A stretch of DNA of 6,284 bases from JAJXYP01 sp035541855. Lineage in GTDB: Bacteria > Patescibacteriota > Minisyncoccia > UBA6257 > 2-01-FULL-56-20. Shown here in pieces: positions 5,512 through 6,284 of the stretch. Location: assembly GCA_035541855.1 (NCBI GenBank), contig DATKMM010000007.1, positions 1 through 6,284 on the forward strand, given 5' to 3'. The position numbers were made by a program, and so were the translations under genes. A model generated the notes under the pieces. That model saw only the letters and a program-made list of their open reading frames with translations, was not told the DNA's origin and ran no database searches. Numbering within the stretch: the stretch's first letter is position 1; each line of letters starts with the position of its first letter.

Positions 5512-6117
5512 ATGATACCGACCACCTTCCAGGCCATCACGCAATGGATCCTGCAGCAGGGATACACCGTGATGTTCATCCTGATGCTCATCGAAGGCCC
5601 GGTGGTCACGGCCGCCGGCGCTTTCGCCGCCGCGCTCAGCTATTTCCATCTCTGGATCGTGTTCCTCCTTTCAATCCTCGGCAATCTCATTCCTGATGTC
5701 ATCTATTACGCGATGGGCTACTGGGGACGCCAAAGCTTCATCGACCGGTACGGCCACTACTTCGGCCTGACCAAGCAGCGCGTCGCCGCCGCCGAACGGC
5801 TCGCGAACAAGCACACCGCCAAATCGCTCGTCGCGATCAAAATGATCCCCTTCCTCGCGACGCCGGGACTCATCGTCGTCGGCGCTTCGAAAATGGACAT
5901 CCGCAAATACATCTGGTGGAGCCTCGTGATCACCGTACCCAGTTCGCTCATCTATCTCCTCATCGGCTACTATTTCGGCGCCGCGTACAATACGATCGAC
6001 CACTACCTCCACCTGGGCTACTACCTCATCGGCGCGGCCGTCGCCGCCCTCATTTTCGTCATCTATCTCCAGCGGAAGTTCGCGGAGGATTTCGCCCGGA
6101 AGTTTGGAGGGGAATAG
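5512..6117 (+). CDS. DedA/VTT-domain family membrane protein
   Basis: A 201-residue multi-pass membrane protein of the DedA (VTT, SNARE-associated) family. Family members act in membrane lipid homeostasis, and some bacterial DedA proteins flip the undecaprenyl-phosphate carrier. Visible family features are the early re-entrant-type segment with IEGPVVTAAGAF (27-38) and GNLIPDVIYYAMGYWGR (57-73). The second re-entrant-like segment KMIPFLATPGLIVVGASKMD lies at about 110-129, followed by membrane segments at about 135-155 and 167-186 and a basic tail. Length is typical of short DedA proteins. Where well-studied DedA proteins carry an arginine pair (RF-P--R), this one has Lys110 and Thr117. ATG 5512 is chosen because the only nearby upstream ATG (5505) is in another frame. 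It is transcribed away from the PAP2-like operon and followed by its own terminator. Confidence 0.88.
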   Translation: MIPTTFQAITQWILQQGYTVMFILMLIEGPVVTAAGAFAAALSYFHLWIVFLLSILGNLIPDVIYYAMGYWGRQSFIDRYGHYFGLTKQRVAAAERLANKHTAKSLVAIKMIPFLATPGLIVVGASKMDIRKYIWWSLVITVPSSLIYLLIGYYFGAAYNTIDHYLHLGYYLIGAAVAALIFVIYLQRKFAEDFARKFGGE

Positions 6118-6133
6118 TAGAACAAGCAGAGGG

Positions 6134-6188
6134 ATGGTGTTTTGAGGGCGCTAAACTTGAAGAGTGCCCGAAATCCACCCCATTTTTT
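6134..6188 (+). terminator. Intrinsic terminator of the DedA/VTT gene
   Basis: GGGCGCT (6146-6152) pairs with AGTGCCC (6163-6169), with one G-U pair and a 10-nt loop. An outer helix ATGG with CCAT and GTG with CAC (6134-6139 with 6176-6183) leads straight into six Ts (6183-6188). It begins 16 bp after the DedA stop codon. The stem is two-part and has internal loops, but its position and U-tract fit. Confidence 0.7.
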
Positions 6189-6216
6189 GTTAGCCGAGAG
6201 TACGCCCCTTGGTACG

Positions 6217-6242
6217 CCGCCATGGTACCCATGAAATGGCGG
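6217..6242 (+). repeat. Inverted repeat just upstream of a plus-strand promoter
   Basis: CCGCCAT (6217-6223) and ATGGCGG (6236-6242) form a perfect 7-bp inverted repeat around a 12-nt spacer. It lies where a -35 box and spacer would be for the -10 at 6252-6257, so it might be an operator. A competing 5-bp repeat GGTAC/GTACC (6211-6215 with 6225-6229) overlaps it. Short enough to be chance. Confidence 0.35.
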
Positions 6243-6248
6243 GGCGGG

Positions 6249-6257
6249 TGGTAGAAT
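6249..6257 (+). promoter_or_regulatory. Extended -10 promoter reading out of the window
   Basis: Plus strand TGGTAGAAT, the same TGn-TAGAAT form as the DedA promoter. No -35 consensus at the usual spacing. Transcription would start at about 6264 for a gene beyond the right edge, of which nothing codable can be judged from the last 20 bases. Confidence 0.45.
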
Positions 6258-6284
6258 ATCGTTTCGCCCGCGCGCGGCTCGTCC

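Larger units (their letters stand above)
5411..5519. repeat. Divergent promoter region with matching 27-bp inverted arms
   Basis: The minus strand at 5437-5411 and the plus strand at 5493-5519 agree at 21 of 27 positions. They include the uninterrupted block AATGGAATGA. Each copy runs from the TG of the extended -10 through the start region of its gene. The two promoters facing away from each other are therefore near-copies in inverted orientation, with 55 bp between them. Confidence 0.75.

Overview
The window is GC-rich DNA carrying five protein genes. All five have envelope or export roles: secA, murB, a membrane-anchored DsbA-like thiol oxidoreductase, a PAP2-like membrane phosphatase, and a DedA/VTT membrane protein. 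Genes are compact, none has a convincing Shine-Dalgarno sequence at its start, and several have a -10 box so close to the start codon that the mRNA should be leaderless. MurB ends on TGA and no gene has an internal TGA, so the standard bacterial code applies, not the UGA=Gly code of Gracilibacteria/SR1. SecA has an insertion of about 35 residues in its first nucleotide-binding domain, which I associate with Patescibacteria/CPR SecA proteins. A Parcubacteria-like CPR bacterium with a GC-rich genome is my best inference, but it is not proven.

Layout. (1) 1-2569, minus strand: secA, running off the left edge within its C-terminal SEC-C zinc motif. (2) 2591-3562, minus: murB, 21 bp upstream of secA and in the same reading frame, probably co-transcribed with it. 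(3) 3563-3921: a 359-bp gap with no protein gene but dense structure. Reading on the minus strand it holds an extended -10 promoter, a strong hairpin, an intrinsic terminator, a perfect 35-bp inverted repeat with an 11-nt loop, a second extended -10 promoter, and a roughly 125-nt leader. One segment of that leader can pair either with its 5' end or with a downstream segment that completes a U-tailed terminator. This is the layout of a riboswitch or attenuator in front of murB-secA. (4) 3922-4755, minus: DsbA-like protein. (5) 4742-5422, minus: PAP2-like protein, overlapping the DsbA-like gene. (6) 5426-5511: a short divergent intergenic region in which the two promoters and start regions are near-copies of each other. 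(7) 5512-6117, plus: DedA/VTT protein, followed by an intrinsic terminator. (8) 6189-6284: a small hairpin and an extended -10 promoter pointing out of the window.

Functionally, SecA drives export and MurB makes UDP-MurNAc for peptidoglycan. The DsbA-like protein would introduce or shuffle disulfides in exported proteins. The PAP2-like and DedA-like membrane proteins are plausible partners in lipid-phosphate or lipid-carrier turnover. The most interesting part is the non-coding block between murB and the DsbA-like gene.
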